This document shows, piece by piece, positions 62,538 to 64,000 of a stretch of 64,000 nucleotides of DNA. A program made the position numbers and the translations under genes. A model generated the notes under the pieces. That model was given only the letters and a program-made list of their open reading frames with translations, searched no databases and had not been told where the DNA came from. This stretch comes from Parapedobacter defluvii (GTDB lineage Bacteria > Bacteroidota > Bacteroidia > Sphingobacteriales > Sphingobacteriaceae). Positions within the stretch are counted from its first letter, which is position 1; every line of letters begins with the position of its first letter. The stretch is taken from the NCBI RefSeq assembly GCF_014642075.1, contig NZ_BMIK01000007.1, positions 124,001-188,000 on the forward strand. Direction: 5' to 3'.

Positions 62538-62568
62538 TTGTCAACTTACAAAAGTTTGGTTACCTTCG
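62538..62568 (+). promoter_or_regulatory. Candidate promoter of the PAP2-like gene
   Basis: TTG at 62538-62540, 20-bp spacer, and TACCTTCG at 62561-62568, one mismatch from TAnnTTTG. The TTG start codon of the gene lies 39 bp downstream. Confidence 0.45.
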
Positions 62569-62607
62569 CAAAGTCGGGCAGTTCATCGCTTTATCAATGG
62601 TATACAC

Positions 62608-63180
62608 TTGAAAACAACGATCGCAAAACTGATTTCTACGGTAGGTCATCCCTTTTTGACCGTTCCGGTATTTGTCATTTTCTTATTATTCAGCATCGAA
62701 TCTCCCCGACAAGCCGCCTATCTTTCGCTGCTGATTATCGGTGGTATTTTTGTTCCGATCGGAATCAGAACCCTTTGGGGCGTACGAAAAGGGACCTATA
62801 CCAACCTGGATGTTTCAGATCAGGGCCAACGGCAGAAGTGGTTTATTGCCACGACCCTGTTATTGCTCGTAGTTACCGTAATTATTTGGCTAACCAACCA
62901 GGATAGGACGCTCCGGCTGGCGGTAACGTGTGCATTGGTGTTGTTAGTTACGGCACAGGTGGTCAATACGCGCGTGAAAGCTTCCATGCACCTTGCGTTC
63001 CATGTCTTTCTCGGCTTTTTGATTCTTCATTTCAATGTGATTGCCGGAATCGTTTTCCTGATGTTTGCTCCGTTACTGGCTTGGTCTAGAATCCATCTCA
63101 AACGCCATGTATGGAAAGAAATCATTGTCGGTGTGATTCTAGGTGCCGTTTTGGGAACCACCTTTTGGCTGGTGAATTAA
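62608..63180 (+). CDS. PAP2-like integral membrane protein
   Basis: A 190-residue membrane protein with six hydrophobic segments. It resembles divergent PAP2 (phosphatidic-acid phosphatase type 2) proteins: the second and third PAP2 motifs appear as KASMHLAFHVFLGF and SRIHLKRHVWKEII, and DVSDQGQRQKWF stands where the first motif (KxxxxxxRP) is expected. Whether it keeps phosphatase activity is doubtful from the altered first motif. No ATG is available upstream in frame, so translation most likely starts at TTG 62608 (MKTTIAKLISTVGHPF). It follows the patatin-like gene on the same strand but seems to have its own promoter. Confidence 0.75.
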   Translation: MKTTIAKLISTVGHPFLTVPVFVIFLLFSIESPRQAAYLSLLIIGGIFVPIGIRTLWGVRKGTYTNLDVSDQGQRQKWFIATTLLLLVVTVIIWLTNQDRTLRLAVTCALVLLVTAQVVNTRVKASMHLAFHVFLGFLILHFNVIAGIVFLMFAPLLAWSRIHLKRHVWKEIIVGVILGAVLGTTFWLVN

Positions 63181-63206
63181 CCGAACCGATTTCCCGTCTT
63201 TTGCGG

Positions 63207-64000
63207 CTATACCAAACGGATGACTTCGGTATCAGCAGTAACACGAAGCCCATCGGTAGACGTAAGCAGGTTAAGTCCCGGCGTTTTCCCCGTCTCTAGC
63301 GACCCGTATTTTTCCGCGATCTCAAGAAACTGTGCCCCATTAATAGTGGCCCATTTGATGGTTTCATCAAAGGGAATCTCCGGAAAATATTTGTGTATCG
63401 TTTTCAGTTCGGCCAATATGCATAGCCGGTCGTTGGAAGCGAGACTGTCCGTACCCAGTGTGATTTTATGACGGTACGTGACAAAATTTTTCATTTTCGG
63501 AAGCACCCCTTCGATGTAAAGATTCGCATTGGGACAAAAACACCAGAAGACATTCCGCTCCTGGCGTTCGATGAAGAAAATATCTTTGGAGGAAGTATAT
63601 GTGTTATGCACCAACAGGACCGGCGTGTCTCGCGATAGATAAGACATAACGGTTTGCAGGGAGTTCCGTGCCTGCGCTTTAAAGCCGGAAATGTCTTTGC
63701 CGATTGCCCGATAAAAGTCTAAAAATTGCCCGGTCTTGTACCGAAATAATCGGTTTTCTTCCTCACTTTCCTGGTTATGCACACTGAGCGGCATGTTGGA
63801 TATAACCGCGTCTTCGTTGAGTAACCGGAATAATTCTTTCGATACGGAATAAGGCGCATGTGCCGTAATGGAAGCGGCATCTTTCTGAAAAAGACAGGCA
63901 ATCGCCCGCGCCTCCATCAGCTTTTGAGAAGCCACCTCCGGCTCAAATCCAAGTACTTCCACAAACGTATGGTAATACATTTTACTACGGGCTTTTACCG
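63207..64000 (-). CDS. Amidohydrolase-family protein (5' end cut by window edge)
   Basis: The C-terminal 264 or so residues of a metal-dependent amidohydrolase of the SsnA / aminofutalosine-deaminase / chlorohydrolase type. The frame is open through the right edge, so the N-terminal metal-binding HxH strand is outside the window; ATG 63980 is internal. Visible: the metal-ligand His in ITAHAPYSVS, PLSVHNQESEEE, LLVHNTYTSS, WCFCPNANLYIEG, the metal-ligand Asp in LGTDSLASN, and a C-terminal domain with FDETIKWATINGAQFLEIAE, YGSLETGKTPGLNLL. The substrate cannot be judged. Tail-to-tail with the PAP2-like gene (26 bp). Confidence 0.88.
   Translation of the reverse strand, partial: VKARSKMYYHTFVEVLGFEPEVASQKLMEARAIACLFQKDAASITAHAPYSVSKELFRLLNEDAVISNMPLSVHNQESEEENRLFRYKTGQFLDFYRAIGKDISGFKAQARNSLQTVMSYLSRDTPVLLVHNTYTSSKDIFFIERQERNVFWCFCPNANLYIEGVLPKMKNFVTYRHKITLGTDSLASNDRLCILAELKTIHKYFPEIPFDETIKWATINGAQFLEIAEKYGSLETGKTPGLNLLTSTDGLRVTADTEVIRLV

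Noticed and set aside
1-64000. tRNA or rRNA genes, prophage or integrase genes, insertion sequences
   Set aside because: I looked through the intergenic stretches and found no cloverleaf, conserved rRNA segment, transposase or integrase motif; a profile search could still reveal a degraded one.

Overview
The window is chromosomal DNA of a Bacteroidota bacterium, most likely of the Sphingobacteriaceae. Signs of this are SusC/SusD pairs, a FecR/ECF-sigma surface-signalling pair, a one-polypeptide hybrid two-component regulator, LytS/LytTR and NarL-type two-component pairs, PafA alkaline phosphatase, DUF4293, DUF4954 and DUF5683 proteins, and promoters of the Bacteroidetes type (-33 TTTG, -7 TAnnTTTG). 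Base composition looks close to 50% GC by eye, which fits a Parapedobacter-like genome better than a low-GC Pedobacter; the genus is an inference. I see no rRNA, tRNA, CRISPR array, prophage or intact insertion sequence.

Layout. 1-6.9 kb (minus): ECF sigma, FecR anti-sigma, STN-bearing SusC, and SusD cut by the left edge; this is an outer-membrane uptake system under trans-envelope control. 6.9-11 kb (minus): glmS with a DUF4954 left-handed beta-helix protein. 11.2-12.6 kb: a secreted alpha/beta hydrolase with an STN-like N-terminus. 12.63-12.88 kb: a non-coding array of 23 units of exactly 11 bp. 13-16.5 kb (minus): sufBCD, diverging from an Lrp/AsnC regulator. 17-23 kb: ung, small membrane proteins, a truncated LuxR-type gene beside a 461-bp scar-like gap, a CPA1 Na+/H+ antiporter, rbfA and aat. 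23-32 kb: a lipoprotein, a beta-propeller protein, a small beta-barrel, a NarL-type regulator diverging from a TPR histidine kinase, an FMN alpha-hydroxy-acid oxidase, scpA and a DUF5683 protein. 32-36.8 kb: dxs, a PagL-like acyloxyacyl hydrolase and PafA phosphatase.

36.9-49.8 kb is a polysaccharide-utilisation-type locus: hybrid two-component regulator, SusC, SusD, GH130 enzyme, MFS transporter and a 591-residue lipoprotein of unassigned family. The expected flow is surface capture and import by SusCD, intracellular or periplasmic cleavage by the GH130 enzyme, and sugar passage by the MFS protein; the lipoprotein is the best candidate for a new enzyme. 49.8-54.3 kb (minus) is a TolC-MacA-ATPase-permease exporter operon, diverging from a LytS/LytTR pair that probably controls it. 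56.4-59.4 kb holds DNA ligase D (order phosphoesterase, ligase, polymerase; no Ku in the window) and a MmcQ/YjbR protein, followed by a secreted glyoxalase-fold protein. 60-64 kb holds a patatin-like protein with a large membrane domain, a PAP2-like membrane protein and an amidohydrolase cut by the right edge.

As candidates for something undescribed, I rate highest the 11-bp helically phased array downstream of sufBCD, the unassigned lipoprotein of the GH130 locus, the STN-hydrolase fusion, and the membrane patatin/PAP2-like pair with its structured leader.
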